Shown piece by piece: positions 16,409-25,918 of a stretch of DNA of 64,000 nucleotides. The stretch covers positions 186,001 through 250,000 of the forward strand of contig JAGYJI010000006.1 in the NCBI GenBank assembly GCA_018402295.1, read 5' to 3'. Every line of letters begins with the position of its first letter. Position 1 is the stretch's first letter. Below the pieces are notes generated by a model, which had not been told where the DNA came from, did not search any database, and was given only the letters and a program-made list of their open reading frames with translations. The position numbers and the translations under genes are program-made. This stretch comes from Pontimonas sp. Its GTDB lineage: Bacteria; Actinomycetota; Actinomycetes; Actinomycetales; Microbacteriaceae.

Positions 16409-16714
16409 ATGGCTAAGAAAAGCAAGATTGCGCGCAATGAGCAGCGCAAAGTGATTGTTGAGCGGTACGCCGAGAAGCGTCTCGAGCTCAAGAAGGCACT
16501 GGTTGACCCCAATGGCACCGACGAGTCGCGCGATGCAGCTCGTTTGGGGCTGCAGAAGCTTCCCCGTAACGCGTCACCCGTTCGCGTTCGTGGACGCGAC
16601 GCCATCGATGGACGCCCCCGTGGTTTCCTGAGCAAATATGGCGTTTCTCGTGTCAGATTCCGCGAAATGGCACACCGGGGCGAATTGCCGGGCATTACCA
16701 AGTCGAGCTGGTAA
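16409..16714 (+). CDS. rpsN: 30S ribosomal protein uS14, long zinc-independent form
   Basis: 101 residues starting [14 protein letters not shown], ending in the conserved [19 protein letters not shown]. It is the long form of uS14 without the CxxC-CxxC zinc ribbon and has no cysteine. It completes the rpmB-rpmG-rpsN cluster that in many actinobacteria holds the zinc-sparing paralogues. Confidence 0.95.
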   Translation: MAKKSKIARNEQRKVIVERYAEKRLELKKALVDPNGTDESRDAARLGLQKLPRNASPVRVRGRDAIDGRPRGFLSKYGVSRVRFREMAHRGELPGITKSSW

Positions 16715-16784
16715 CTTTTTTGGTGGCTCGGGAGTGTTTCTGGGCCGAGCCGAAATACCTACCAAGTCCGAGGAGGACACAGAT

Positions 16785-17057
16785 ATGAATCGCTCAGAAC
16801 TTGTTGCAGCAGTTGCTGCGCACACTGGCCACAGCCAGGCAGCAGTGAACGGCGTCGTTGACGCTATCTTCACCGTGGTGTCCAAGGAAGTTGCCCAGGG
16901 CAACAAGGTCACCATCCCCGGTTGGGTTTCCTTCGACCGCACCCACCGTGCCGCTCGTATGGGACGCAACCCCCAGACCGGTGCGACAATCCAGATTGCC
17001 GCATCCAAGAGTGTCAAGGTTTCTGCTGGTAGCAAGCTGAAGGCTGCTGTCAAGTAG
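16785..17057 (+). CDS. hup: HU-family nucleoid protein
   Basis: 90-residue histone-like DNA-bending protein: MNRSELVAAVAAHTGHS, then GWVSFDRTHRAARMGRNPQTGATIQIAASK, the beta-arm region that wraps DNA. It lacks the long Lys/Ala-rich tail of mycobacterial HU. ATG 16785 was chosen because GAGGAGG (16770-16776) is correctly spaced. A strong hairpin follows. Confidence 0.95.
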   Translation: MNRSELVAAVAAHTGHSQAAVNGVVDAIFTVVSKEVAQGNKVTIPGWVSFDRTHRAARMGRNPQTGATIQIAASKSVKVSAGSKLKAAVK

Positions 17058-17072
17058 TTTCCCCTAACTCAC

Positions 17073-17108
17073 ACATCAGGGACGACCACTGTTGGTCGTC
17101 CCTGATGT
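17073..17108 (+). terminator. Strong hairpin terminator after hup
   Basis: A perfect 16-bp stem (ACATCAGGGACGACCA pairing with TGGTCGTCCCTGATGT) with a CTGT loop, 15 nt after the hup stop. No U tract. Confidence 0.85.
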
Positions 17109-17145
17109 CGTTAACGCCTGAGTAAGCGCCCTCAGGCCCCTCGCC

Positions 17146-17151
17146 TACACT
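17146..17151 (+). promoter_or_regulatory. -10 element of the copD-ctaG fusion gene
   Basis: TACACT, exactly 6 nt before the GTG at 17158, no Shine-Dalgarno. Confidence 0.55.
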
Positions 17152-17157
17152 TTTGAT

Positions 17158-19164
17158 GTGACAAACCGGTGGCCCCTTTCCCTCGTGGGCGTGCTCTCAC
17201 TCCTCTCTGGAGGAATGCTGGTTGCCCTGGTGGTGGGTCTCGCTGTGGGGGGTGGAGCAGACCCTCTGCTCCTGGTGGATCCGGGTGATGCTGTCCGCTA
17301 CGGCATCCCTACCGCTAAAGCACTCGTCCACCTGGGTGCGGCGCTTGCGGTGGGTAGCCTGATGCTGGCGGCCTTTGCGCTGAGCCCCCGCGACCCAGGC
17401 TTTGATGTCTCTTTGGTGGTGGCCGCTGCCGGGGCCGCTCTGATGACTCTCGCCTCGGCAGCCAGCGCTTTCTTTACCTTCTTGGCGATCTATCTGGAGC
17501 CGGTCGCTCTGACCCAGCAGTTTGGGGACATTCTCTGGTTGTTCGTTCTGGAGACAGAGATTGGCCGGGCCTGGCTGATCTCCACGATGCTTTCCGCCAT
17601 CGTCACGGTGTTGGCCCTGCTGATTCGCTCCCACACGGGAGTTTTCTTTGCCGGTGTGGTGGCGGTGGCGTCTGTGTGGCCTTTGGCGGAGCTCGGGCAC
17701 GCGGCCGGCACCGCCAACCACGAAGCTGCGGTGAGTGCATCCTTCACCCACAGCGTGTTTGCGGCGATGTGGGTGGGCGGCCTCGCCATGGTGGCGATCC
17801 TCGGCTGGCTGGCCCCCCAGAAAGCACTGCCATTTCCGGATGTCTTTCGTAGGTTCTCCACCATTGCTCTGGTGAGCTTTGCCGTGGTGGCTGTGTCTGG
17901 GGCCACAAACGCCTGGCTTCGAGTCGGTGAACTCCAGGGGCTCTTCACCCCCTATGGAGCTTTGGTTATGGCCAAGGTGGGGGCATTGGTGCTGCTTGGC
18001 ACCATGGGGGCGCTGTATCGGATGCGGCTCATTCGGCAACTAGAGGGCACCGGCACTGGCCCCAGGTCCATCACTCTTCGCCTGGTGGCAGCGGAGCTTG
18101 CCCTGATGGGAATCGCCACAGGCCTCGCAAGTGCGTTGGCGAGAACACAAACGCCTGTTCCGCAGATTCCGGCAACAGAAATCGCCCAAGCCACTCCCGC
18201 GGAGATTCTGACCGGAGAACCATTACCGCCTGAGTTCACGTGGGGGAGGGTCTTTACGCAGTGGCAATTCGATGTGGTGTGGGCTCTGGTGGTCGTGTTT
18301 GGAGTGCTGTTCTATGTCTGGGGTCACCTCCGATTGGCGAAGAGGGGCGACAGCTGGCCCCTCTCTCGCACGATCATGTGGGTGTCCGGAATGGTCATTC
18401 TGGGGCTTTCCACCAATTCTGGTCTTGCCGTCTATGGGACCTACCTTTTCAGCGTTCACATGGTGGCCCACATGCTGCTTTCCATGGCGATCCCGTTGCT
18501 GTTGGTTCTCAGCGCCCCGGTGACGATGGCGTCGCGGGCGATAGCTGCTCGCAAGGATGGGTCCAGGGGTGCCAGGGAATGGATTCTTCTCGCCGTGCAC
18601 TCCAAATACTTGGCAGTTCTTGGTCACCCGCTGGTCGCGGCTGTGATTTTCGGGGTATCGCTGATTGTCTTCTACTACTCACCACTGTTTGAGTGGGCGC
18701 TCGAAGAGCATCTGGGTCATCAGTGGATGATCCTGCACTTCCTGTTCACCGGATACCTTTTTGCGCAATCGCTGGTGGGTGTGGACCCCTCTCCGCACAA
18801 CCCCCCCTATCCGCTGCGGCTCATCATTGTGTTGGCCACCATGGCATTCCACGCCTTCTTTGGCATCGGCCTGATTTATGGAACGGGGTTGTTAGCCCCC
18901 GAATGGTATGGAGCGATGGGGCGCGAGTGGGGTCTTGACCCGCTGAGTGATCAACAGCAAGGGGGCGAGCTTGCCTGGGGCCTCGGGGAGATCCCCACCT
19001 TGCTCTTGGCCATCGTGGTCACCTGGTCGTGGAGTAAGAGTGACGATCGAAAGAACAAGAGGCGCGATCGCGCCGCTGACCGTGATGGTGACCGAGAACT
19101 CACCGCCTACAACGAGATGCTGGGGAACTTGGCGAAACGGGACAAGAAGCTCAGTAGAGGTTGA
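17158..19164 (+). CDS. CopD-CtaG fusion: copper resistance / cytochrome c oxidase assembly membrane protein
   Basis: 668 residues with about 15 hydrophobic helices. The N-terminal half matches CopD (copper-resistance D domain, conserved histidines in ELGHAAGTANHEAA and SFTHSVFAAMWVGG near residues 180-210). The C-terminal half matches Caa3-type CtaG (HMVAHMLLSMAIPLLLVLSAP near residue 438, HQWMILHFLFTGYLF near residue 521). Such fusions are common in actinobacteria and serve copper delivery to oxidase. The tail is charged (KNKRRDRAADRD). The 3' end overlaps the convergent gene by 14 nt. Confidence 0.88.
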   Translation: MTNRWPLSLVGVLSLLSGGMLVALVVGLAVGGGADPLLLVDPGDAVRYGIPTAKALVHLGAALAVGSLMLAAFALSPRDPGFDVSLVVAAAGAALMTLASAASAFFTFLAIYLEPVALTQQFGDILWLFVLETEIGRAWLISTMLSAIVTVLALLIRSHTGVFFAGVVAVASVWPLAELGHAAGTANHEAAVSASFTHSVFAAMWVGGLAMVAILGWLAPQKALPFPDVFRRFSTIALVSFAVVAVSGATNAWLRVGELQGLFTPYGALVMAKVGALVLLGTMGALYRMRLIRQLEGTGTGPRSITLRLVAAELALMGIATGLASALARTQTPVPQIPATEIAQATPAEILTGEPLPPEFTWGRVFTQWQFDVVWALVVVFGVLFYVWGHLRLAKRGDSWPLSRTIMWVSGMVILGLSTNSGLAVYGTYLFSVHMVAHMLLSMAIPLLLVLSAPVTMASRAIAARKDGSRGAREWILLAVHSKYLAVLGHPLVAAVIFGVSLIVFYYSPLFEWALEEHLGHQWMILHFLFTGYLFAQSLVGVDPSPHNPPYPLRLIIVLATMAFHAFFGIGLIYGTGLLAPEWYGAMGREWGLDPLSDQQQGGELAWGLGEIPTLLLAIVVTWSWSKSDDRKNKRRDRAADRDGDRELTAYNEMLGNLAKRDKKLSRG

Positions 19165-20098
19165 GCACTGGCTGATCGGTGGTGGTCCCCCGCACAATTC
19201 CCACCACGTCAAAGGTTTCCGTGTCGCGAAACTCGGAGATAGTGCCATCAAAGAGCGATTGCACCTGAACGGAGACTTCGGCGAGACCCTCTTTAGCCAC
19301 CATTGTCCAGCTTGCGCGGTCGGCTGAGAGCCTCAACTCGACGGCCGGGTAGTCGAGGATGGTCCATTGCGGAACCCCCACAACCCGGTCGCTAATGGAC
19401 ACGCCAAAGGGACATTCGGCGGGCTGGAGCACGCCCTGGTCCACACAGCCATCGAGGTAAGCCTCGACGGCGTTCATTGTGGTCTCCATAAGCGAGCTGG
19501 TGGGAGACACGACAAGTCGCACGGACGCGGGCGCTCCCACCTCGGTCATCGTGGAGACCACGGGATCAGCTCGAACCCACTCCGTCTCCAGCGTGGAGGT
19601 ATAGATACCGGGGACAAACACGGTGGTGCGGGGAGGAACCCCCAGATTTCTCACATCCAACTCGGTGTCATTGATGCTGACGCGTTGATCGCCGATGACG
19701 GCGAACTGCAGGGAGGCCACCGGCTGGCGAGAGAACCGCCAGGTGTCAAAAAACCAGAGAACCGGTTCACCCTGAGCGACCACAAAGACGGTCGATTCGG
19801 TCGTCTCACCCAGTTCATACTCGGCCTGGATAACCAACTCCCCGGTCGGCAGCGAGGAGGTCCCCACAATCCGAGGGTTGTCCAGGGAATTCGTTGCCAG
19901 GGGAAGTATCTGCGGTGCTCGGGATAGCCCTGCCTTCGAGGCGGCAAGGCCGTAGTCGCTGGATTCCAGAGCCTTCAGGTAGGAGGTGACAAAACTGGTT
20001 CCGGAATACACCGTGACGTTGAGTGCCAAGACGGTGAGAAGCCATAATGCGACAACTCCGAGTGCGAGGAGGCCAAACCTCCGCACGATTGCCCACAT
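19151..20098 (-). CDS. Membrane-anchored extracytoplasmic protein, unknown function
   Basis: About 315 residues with one N-terminal membrane helix (RFGLLALGVVALWLLTVLAL) and a large, mostly beta-rich outer domain; no family recognised. I place the start at ATG 20098 because TAGGAT on the - strand ends 7 nt before it, whereas the ATG three codons upstream would overlap that -10 element. Divergent from the PIF1-like helicase. Confidence 0.6.
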   Translation of the reverse strand: MWAIVRRFGLLALGVVALWLLTVLALNVTVYSGTSFVTSYLKALESSDYGLAASKAGLSRAPQILPLATNSLDNPRIVGTSSLPTGELVIQAEYELGETTESTVFVVAQGEPVLWFFDTWRFSRQPVASLQFAVIGDQRVSINDTELDVRNLGVPPRTTVFVPGIYTSTLETEWVRADPVVSTMTEVGAPASVRLVVSPTSSLMETTMNAVEAYLDGCVDQGVLQPAECPFGVSISDRVVGVPQWTILDYPAVELRLSADRASWTMVAKEGLAEVSVQVQSLFDGTISEFRDTETFDVVGIVRGTTTDQPVLNLY

Positions 20099-20105
20099 AG
20101 ATGCC

Positions 20106-20111
20106 ATCCTA
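20106..20111 (-). promoter_or_regulatory. -10 element of the membrane-anchored protein gene
   Basis: TAGGAT on the - strand, 7 nt before ATG 20098; this decides the start codon. Confidence 0.4.
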
Positions 20112-20155
20112 GGTTGGTTGACCTCGCGCGTTTTCGGTCACACGATGAGGAGTCT

Positions 20156-21461
20156 GTGGTGAGTGACGTTGTCCTGAGTGACGAGCAACGCCGGGTTCTC
20201 GACCAGATGGAGCATTCCCAGGACCACGTCTTCGTCACGGGACGTGCGGGAACCGGGAAATCCACCCTGTCTGCAAGCCTTTGTGGCCAGCACGGCCAAA
20301 ATTGTGGCGGTCTGTGCTCCCACCGGGGTAGCAGCACTTGCCGTGGGCGGCCAAACGATTCACTCCCTGCTGCGCTTGCCGATTGGGATTATCGAGTCCA
20401 GAGAGTTGGGCTTTATTCCCAAAGAATCCCTCGCGGTGTTGGCAAACTTGGACGCCCTCGTCATTGATGAGGTGTCGATGGTGTCCGCTGACGTGCTCGA
20501 TGCGATGGATCGACGGCTCCGTCAAGCCAAGCGGCGCAAGAACACTCCGTTTGGTGGAGTGCAGTTGATTATGTTTGGTGACCCTTTCCAATTGGCTCCT
20601 GTGGTGTCGGGGCAGGCGGAGAAGGCTTACTACCAGGACCACTACCGCTCCCCGTGGTTCTTTGACGCTGCCGTATGGCGGGACACGGAAATGGACATCC
20701 ACGAGTTGGACATCATCCATCGTCAAGCCGACTCCGAGTTCCGGGCGGTGCTGAATGCTCTGCGTGAGGGTCGCATGGATCCCGAGATGGGTCGCATGCT
20801 GAACGAGCACGGGATGCGTGAGCCGGAAGACCCCGAGCTCATTACCTTGGCCACGACCAACCACGCGGTGACGCGCATCAACTCACTGGCACTGGAGAGA
20901 CTCCCCGGCAAAGGAAAGATCGCTCAGGCGGCCATCGATGGGGACTTTGGGTCCACCAGCGCCTATCCGGCGGATGAGGAGCTTGTCCTCAAACCCGGGG
21001 CCAGAGTCATGTTCTTGCGCAATGACACTCAGGGCACCGATGGGCCTCGGTTCGTCAATGGGACTCTCGGAACCATCGTGAAAATCACTGACACTGTCAC
21101 CGTTGACGTCGACGGGGAGAGCGTCCTCGTGGAGCCGGTCACCTGGGAAAAAGTGAAGTATGAGTACCAATCCGCGACAAAGACGCTCACCCAGGACGTT
21201 GTCGCCGAGTTCACCCAGTTCCCGTTGCGCTTAGCCTGGGCGGTCACCATCCATAAAGCCCAGGGGAAGACCCTGGACGCCGCAGTAATCGATCTGGGAC
21301 AGCGGGCTTTTGCTCCCGGGCAGACCTATGTGGCGTTTAGCCGGTTGACGAGCCTCGACGGGCTCTACCTCAAGAGACCACTCACGCCAGCGGACATCAT
21401 CGTGGATGACCACGTGGTGCGATTCCTCAGTGAGGACCGAGGGAGTAACCGCTTAATCTGA
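20156..21461 (+). CDS. PIF1-like helicase, frameshifted after the P-loop
   Basis: Superfamily 1 DNA helicase of the PIF1/RecD2 type. Walker A GRAGTGKST is read in one frame; from about 20270 the frame changes and continues with VAVCAPTGVAALAVGGQTIHS, Walker B ALVIDEVSM, GDPFQLAPV, and the C-terminal TIHKAQGKTLDAAVIDLGQ...TYVAFSRL. One extra base in the stretch CCCTGTCTGC restores a continuous STLLQAFVAS reading. About 434 residues when repaired. GAGGAG supports the GTG pair at 20156/20159 as the start rather than the TTG further upstream. Confidence 0.85.
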
Positions 21462-21462
21462 G

Positions 21463-21533
21463 AGCGAGTGACGGGAATCGAACCCGCGCTATCAGCTTGG
21501 GAAGCTGAAGTTCTGCCACTGAACTACACTCGC
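21463..21533 (-). tRNA. tRNA-Gly (CCC anticodon)
   Basis: 71 nt on the - strand. Acceptor arms GCGAGTG and CACTCGC pair fully; the anticodon stem TCAGC/GCTGA encloses the 7-nt loop TTCCCAA, anticodon CCC for the GGG codon; the T arm is GCGGG TTCGATT CCCGT. CCA is not encoded (discriminator T is followed by CT), so the CCA-adding enzyme at 48-1472 must finish it. Confidence 0.93.
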
Positions 21534-21565
21534 ATCGCCGTTTCTAGGCTGGTTCGGGAGTCTAC

Positions 21566-21571
21566 TAGTCT
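21566..21571 (+). promoter_or_regulatory. -10 element of dcd
   Basis: TAGTCT, exactly 6 nt before the GTG at 21578, no Shine-Dalgarno. Confidence 0.55.
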
Positions 21572-21577
21572 GGTCTC

Positions 21578-22162
21578 GTGCTTCTCTCAGACCGCGATAT
21601 TCGCAGCGAACTAGACTCCGGCCGGATTGGCTTAGACCCGCTTGAGCTCGATATGGTCCAGCCTTCCAGCGTGGATGTCCGACTGGATCGGTTCTTCCGC
21701 CTCTTCGACAATCACAAGTATCAACACATCGATCCAGCGACCGACCAGCCCGATTTGACGAGGCTTGTCGAGGTGGACCCCACCGAGGCGTTCGTGCTCC
21801 ACCCGGGTGAGTTTGTTCTGGGCGCCACCTTCGAAGTGGTCAGCTTGCCCGATGACATTGCCGCTCGCCTGGAGGGAAAGAGTTCGCTGGGACGCTTGGG
21901 GTTGCTGACCCACTCCACGGCCGGCTTCATTGACCCAGGCTTCTCCGGTCACGTCACCTTGGAGCTCTCCAACGTGGCAACGCTCCCGATTACGTTGTGG
22001 CCGGGTATGAAGATTGGCCAGTTGTGTTTCTTCCGCTTGACCTCGCCCGCTGAGCACCCTTATGGGTCCAAGAAATACGGCAGTCGTTACCAGGGCCAGC
22101 GCGGCCCGACGGCGTCACGGTCGTTTCAGAACTTTCACCGCACCGACGTCTCAAAGCCGTAG
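21578..22162 (+). CDS. dcd: dCTP deaminase
   Basis: Deaminates dCTP toward dUTP/dUMP for thymidylate synthesis. 194 residues; [14 protein letters not shown] near residue 30, the conserved [28 protein letters not shown] near residue 105 (catalytic glutamate region in the Dcd family) and a C-terminal GPTASRSF tail. Probably leaderless. It converges on idi with a 28-nt overlap. Confidence 0.93.
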   Translation: MLLSDRDIRSELDSGRIGLDPLELDMVQPSSVDVRLDRFFRLFDNHKYQHIDPATDQPDLTRLVEVDPTEAFVLHPGEFVLGATFEVVSLPDDIAARLEGKSSLGRLGLLTHSTAGFIDPGFSGHVTLELSNVATLPITLWPGMKIGQLCFFRLTSPAEHPYGSKKYGSRYQGQRGPTASRSFQNFHRTDVSKP

Positions 22163-22680
22163 CGATCGCCCCACTGGTTCATTTGGTCGACCAACCAGGG
22201 ACTAAAGGCAAACGGGGTCTGTCCCACTGAGCTTTGCAATGCTGCGGGCTCGACCCATTCCCACTCACACACTTCCTCGGCCTGGGGGACGGGTCTGATG
22301 CTGTCCGCGCGACAAACACAGGACATATCTCGTTTTCCACGATTCCTGAGGCGTCGACCGCTCGGTATCGAAAGTCAGGCAGGGCCTCGGTAATGATCTC
22401 CAGCTCCAACCCGAGCTCGTCCCTTGGCCCTGCGACGAATGGCGTCCTCCATGGACTCTCCCGGACCGGGATGACCACAGGCAGAGTTCGTCCACACCCC
22501 CGGCCAGGTCTTCTTCGAGAGAGCCCGGCGGGTGATGAGGACCTTGCCCTCGGTGTTGAAGATGTGACACGAGAACGCCAAGTGGAGCGGTGTGTCCGTG
22601 GTGTGCACGGTCGCTTTGTCGGCCGTGCCAATCTCGGCACCGTCCTCGTTGACGAGGATGACTAGCTCGGAGGTTTTCAT
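22135..22680 (-). CDS. idi: Isopentenyl-diphosphate isomerase type 1, two frameshifts
   Basis: Interconverts IPP and DMAPP for isoprenoid and carotenoid synthesis. The Nudix-type protein is split over three frames: [20 protein letters not shown] plus [13 protein letters not shown] (catalytic cysteine and histidine), then [10 protein letters not shown]...[10 protein letters not shown], then [11 protein letters not shown]. An extra C at 22421-22423 and a lost base near 22301-22312 explain the breaks; the repaired length is about 181 residues, normal for the family. It is divergent from crtB, with which it functions. Confidence 0.85.
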
Positions 22681-22787
22681 CGTCTACTCGCGCTACTGTG
22701 CAAGGGTAAGAAGTACTGTGTGTCGCTCTGGGGCGACCAGCACAGCCTAGCTAATGGGTGTGGAAATATCTCGGGAAGGACCCCACT

Positions 22788-23699
22788 GTGGCGGTTGAGT
22801 TAGATACCCGGATTGACCTTTATACCCGGGTGGCCGAGGAAACCTCGCAGGGCGTCATCAAGCGCTATTCCACGTCATTTGGTCTCGCCTCGAAGCTTCT
22901 GGAACCTCGGGTGCGCACCCACATCGGAAATCTCTACGCTCTCGTGCGTCTCGCCGACGAAATCGTCGACGGTGTTGCCGCAGAAGCTGGTGTCTCTACC
23001 GCCGAAGCCGGAGCCATGTTGGACGCTTTAGAAGCGGACACCGAGCGCGCGCTTCAGGTGGGGTACAGCACAAACCTGATTGTGCACGCGTTTGCCTGCT
23101 CGGCGAGAACGGTGGGGGTGACGGCTGAGCTCACCAGGCCGTTCTTTAGCTCAATGCGGATGGATCTCACGCAGACCCAACACACACCCGAAACGTTTGA
23201 AGAATACGTGTATGGCTCAGCGGAGGTTGTCGGATTGATGTGCCTCGAGGCCTTCCTCGAGGGTCGAGAGGTGTCCTCTGCTGATCGCGAGGTCATGGTC
23301 ACGGGTGCGAGGGCTTTGGGGGCAGCCTTTCAGAAGGTCAACTTCTTGAGGGATTTGGGCGCAGACGTCCAAGCGCTCGGACGCAGCTACTTCCCCGGTG
23401 TTTCAGTTGACGCCTTCGACGAGGAGACCAAACACCGCCTGCTGGATGACATCGACCAGGATCTTGCCGCCTCAGCAGCGGCCCTGCCGTTGCTTCCGCC
23501 CAGTGCCAGGCGGGCAGTGTCACTGGCACACGCGCTGTTTGAGGCTTTGGGTGAGCGAATCCGGAAGACACCTGCCACCGTTCTCCAAACTTCACGGATT
23601 AGTGTTCCTGATGTGACCAAGGCAGTCCTCGCGCTGCGGGTCCTCACCGGTTTTGTTCCTTCCCCTCCGCCAAGCATCAGAAAGGCTCCCCGTGTCTAA
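22788..23699 (+). CDS. crtB: Phytoene synthase
   Basis: Condenses two GGPP to phytoene. About 303 residues from GTG 22788, chosen because GGGAAGGA (22773-22780) is correctly spaced; the longer in-frame start at 22758 lacks one. Squalene/phytoene synthase signatures include YALVRLADEIVDG near residue 50 (aspartate-rich region) and FQKVNFLRDLGADVQALGRSYFP near residue 184. The end overlaps crtI by 8 nt. No crtE/GGPP synthase is in the window, so that enzyme must be encoded elsewhere. Confidence 0.92.
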   Translation: MAVELDTRIDLYTRVAEETSQGVIKRYSTSFGLASKLLEPRVRTHIGNLYALVRLADEIVDGVAAEAGVSTAEAGAMLDALEADTERALQVGYSTNLIVHAFACSARTVGVTAELTRPFFSSMRMDLTQTQHTPETFEEYVYGSAEVVGLMCLEAFLEGREVSSADREVMVTGARALGAAFQKVNFLRDLGADVQALGRSYFPGVSVDAFDEETKHRLLDDIDQDLAASAAALPLLPPSARRAVSLAHALFEALGERIRKTPATVLQTSRISVPDVTKAVLALRVLTGFVPSPPPSIRKAPRV

Positions 23700-25278
23700 G
23701 TCGGTTGTCGTCGTTGGTGGGGGAATCGGTGGCATCGCTACCGCCGGCCTTCTCGCTCGGGATGGTTACCAGGTCACCCTGGTCGAAGCTCACGCCAGGT
23801 TGGGTGGTCGAGCAGGCCTGTGGGAGAAAGACGGCTTCCGTTTCGATACCGGACCCTCCTGGTATTTGATGCCCGAGGTTTTTGACCACTGGTACAAGCT
23901 GATGGGCACCTCGGCTGATGAGCACCTCAACCTGACCAAACTTGATCCGGGCTATCGCGTCTACTTTCAACCCCAGGGCGGCTCAGATGCCGAGTTCCTC
24001 GACGTTCGCGCCAACCGCGAAGACAACCTCGCGATGCTCGAAGAGATTGAACCTGGGTCCAGGGCCAATATGGAGAAGTATCTCGACTCGGCGAAAGAAA
24101 CGTATGAAATCGCCAAAGAGTATTTCTTGTATACCTCGTTCCAGAGCCTTCGCACCCTCTTCGTTCCCACGGTCCTGAAGCGAACGGGAACCCTCGTCCG
24201 CTTGTTGACCACGCCGATCATGACGTTCGTCAAGCGATACACGAAGAACCCGAAGATTCAACAGCTCCTGGGATACCCGGCAGTGTTCTTGGGCTCATCC
24301 CCCTACATCGCTCCCAGCATGTTCCACCTGATGTCCCACCTGGACCTCGAAGACGGTGTTCTCTATGCGGAGGGCGGATTCACCCGGGTTATTGATTCGA
24401 TGCGGACCGTGATCGAAGATCACGGCGTCACGATCCTGACCCAGGCCCGAGTGTCGGTGATTACGACCGAAAAGCGTTCCGGCAAGGCCCACGCGACCGG
24501 TGTGACCTATGAGGACTCTCATGGGGTCCAGCACACCCTCCACGCGGACTTTGTGGTCTCCACTACCGATCTGCACCACAGCGAAACGAAGCTTCTCCCT
24601 CAGGAGCTTCAGACCTACCCCCAGTCCTACTGGGATAAGAAGGTCTCCGGGCCCAGTGCCGTGCTCCTCTATCTCGGGGTGAAAGGCGAGGTTCCTGAGC
24701 TTCTTCACCACACTCTGTTCTTCACCGAAGACTGGGAGGACAACTTCTCCAAGATTTTTGCGGACAAGCCCACGGTTCCCAATCCCGCCTCGGTGTACGC
24801 CTGCAAGCCCAGTGCCACAGATGACTCCGTGGCACCTAAGGGCCACACCAACATCTTTGTGTTGGTCCCAATGCCTGCTGATGTGAGCCTTGGGCATGGA
24901 GGGATTGACGGTTCAGGGGATGCCGCGGTGGAGGCCATCGCGGATCGCGCCATCGCGCAGATTGCGGCCTGGAGTGGTGCGAGTGACCTGGCGGAGCGCA
25001 TTGTGCTGCGCCGCAGTGTTGGTCCGGCTGACTTCGCCGCAGACCTGAACGCGTGGATGGGTACCGCTCTTGGCCCCGCCCATACTCTGATGCAGAGTGC
25101 TCTGTTCCGCTCGGGAAACGTGTCCAAGAAGGTGGAGGGTCTCTATTTTGCGGGAAGCTCGACAATTCCTGGAATCGGACTGCCGATGTGTTTGATTAGT
25201 GCCGAAGTCTTGGTCAAGCGCGTCCGAGGGGACGTGTCAACAGCGCCACTGCCGGAACCCCTGATGCCGGTGGCCTAG
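23692..25278 (+). CDS. crtI: Phytoene desaturase
   Basis: FAD-dependent desaturase converting phytoene to lycopene. About 528 residues from GTG 23692; the dinucleotide-binding motif VVVVGGGIGGIATAGLLA opens the protein, LGGRAGLWEKDGFRFDTGPS follows near residue 41, and the C-terminal signature YFAGSSTIPGIGLPMCLISAE lies near residue 484. Upstream in-frame ATG 23653 would overlap crtB by 47 nt and is less likely. Confidence 0.94.
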   Translation: MSKSVVVVGGGIGGIATAGLLARDGYQVTLVEAHARLGGRAGLWEKDGFRFDTGPSWYLMPEVFDHWYKLMGTSADEHLNLTKLDPGYRVYFQPQGGSDAEFLDVRANREDNLAMLEEIEPGSRANMEKYLDSAKETYEIAKEYFLYTSFQSLRTLFVPTVLKRTGTLVRLLTTPIMTFVKRYTKNPKIQQLLGYPAVFLGSSPYIAPSMFHLMSHLDLEDGVLYAEGGFTRVIDSMRTVIEDHGVTILTQARVSVITTEKRSGKAHATGVTYEDSHGVQHTLHADFVVSTTDLHHSETKLLPQELQTYPQSYWDKKVSGPSAVLLYLGVKGEVPELLHHTLFFTEDWEDNFSKIFADKPTVPNPASVYACKPSATDDSVAPKGHTNIFVLVPMPADVSLGHGGIDGSGDAAVEAIADRAIAQIAAWSGASDLAERIVLRRSVGPADFAADLNAWMGTALGPAHTLMQSALFRSGNVSKKVEGLYFAGSSTIPGIGLPMCLISAEVLVKRVRGDVSTAPLPEPLMPVA

Positions 25279-25286
25279 GAGTCCTC

Positions 25287-25613
25287 GTGTCTTTTCTCTA
25301 CCTGGGAGCACTGCTCATCTCGTTGGCGGGGATTGGTTTGTTGGATTTTCGACACAAGCTGGCATTTTTCGGGGGAGCGGTGGTCCGCTCCTCGGTGATT
25401 ATGGTGGTGTCCGTTTCGTTCTTTCTGGTCTGGGATGTTGTGGGAATTGCCACCGGTGTTTTCTTCCGGGGTGGTGGACCGTGGATGACCGGAGTCTTGC
25501 TGGGGCCTGAGTTACCCCTGGAGGAGTTGTTCTTCCTGATGGTGTTGACCTATTCGACGTTGGTCTCGTATCTATGGGCTGGGAAAGCGCTCGGAGCGAG
25601 GCGCCAGGCATGA
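25287..25613 (+). CDS. crtYe: Lycopene cyclase subunit (CrtYe/CrtYc type)
   Basis: 108 residues with three hydrophobic helices; WDVVGIATGVFF and LPLEELFFLMVLTY are the heterodimeric lycopene cyclase signature. Acts with the next gene product to cyclise the ends of the C50 backbone. AGGAG precedes the GTG start. The stop overlaps the crtYf start (ATGA). Confidence 0.88.
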   Translation: MSFLYLGALLISLAGIGLLDFRHKLAFFGGAVVRSSVIMVVSVSFFLVWDVVGIATGVFFRGGGPWMTGVLLGPELPLEELFFLMVLTYSTLVSYLWAGKALGARRQA

Positions 25614-25918
25614 CCTATTGGTTGATCAACATTCCCTTCCTTCTGGTGGCAGCCCTCGTGTTGGGTGTTGCGCTGGGACGCAAGGCGTCACCACGGGCAC
25701 TCCCCTGGCTGATATCGGCGGTGGTCATGATGGCGTTGACCGCGATTTTTGACAACGCCATCATTGGTTCTGGTCTTGTTGCCTATGACCCGGAGCTTCT
25801 CAGCGGGGTTATGGTGGGGGTGGCTCCTCTGGAAGATTTCTCCTACACGTTGGCTGCACTCATGATGATTCCCGCGCTATGGCACCTGTTGGAGCGGCGG
25901 AGCCCCGAAAGCTCATGA
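25610..25918 (+). CDS. crtYf: Lycopene cyclase subunit (CrtYf/CrtYd type)
   Basis: 102 residues with three hydrophobic helices; IFDNAIIGSGLVAYD and VAPLEDFSYTLAALM match the second subunit of the heterodimeric cyclase. Start ATG 25610 lies in an ATGA overlap with crtYe; its own stop overlaps the next start in the same way, so three membrane proteins are translationally coupled. Confidence 0.87.
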   Translation: MTYWLINIPFLLVAALVLGVALGRKASPRALPWLISAVVMMALTAIFDNAIIGSGLVAYDPELLSGVMVGVAPLEDFSYTLAALMMIPALWHLLERRSPESS

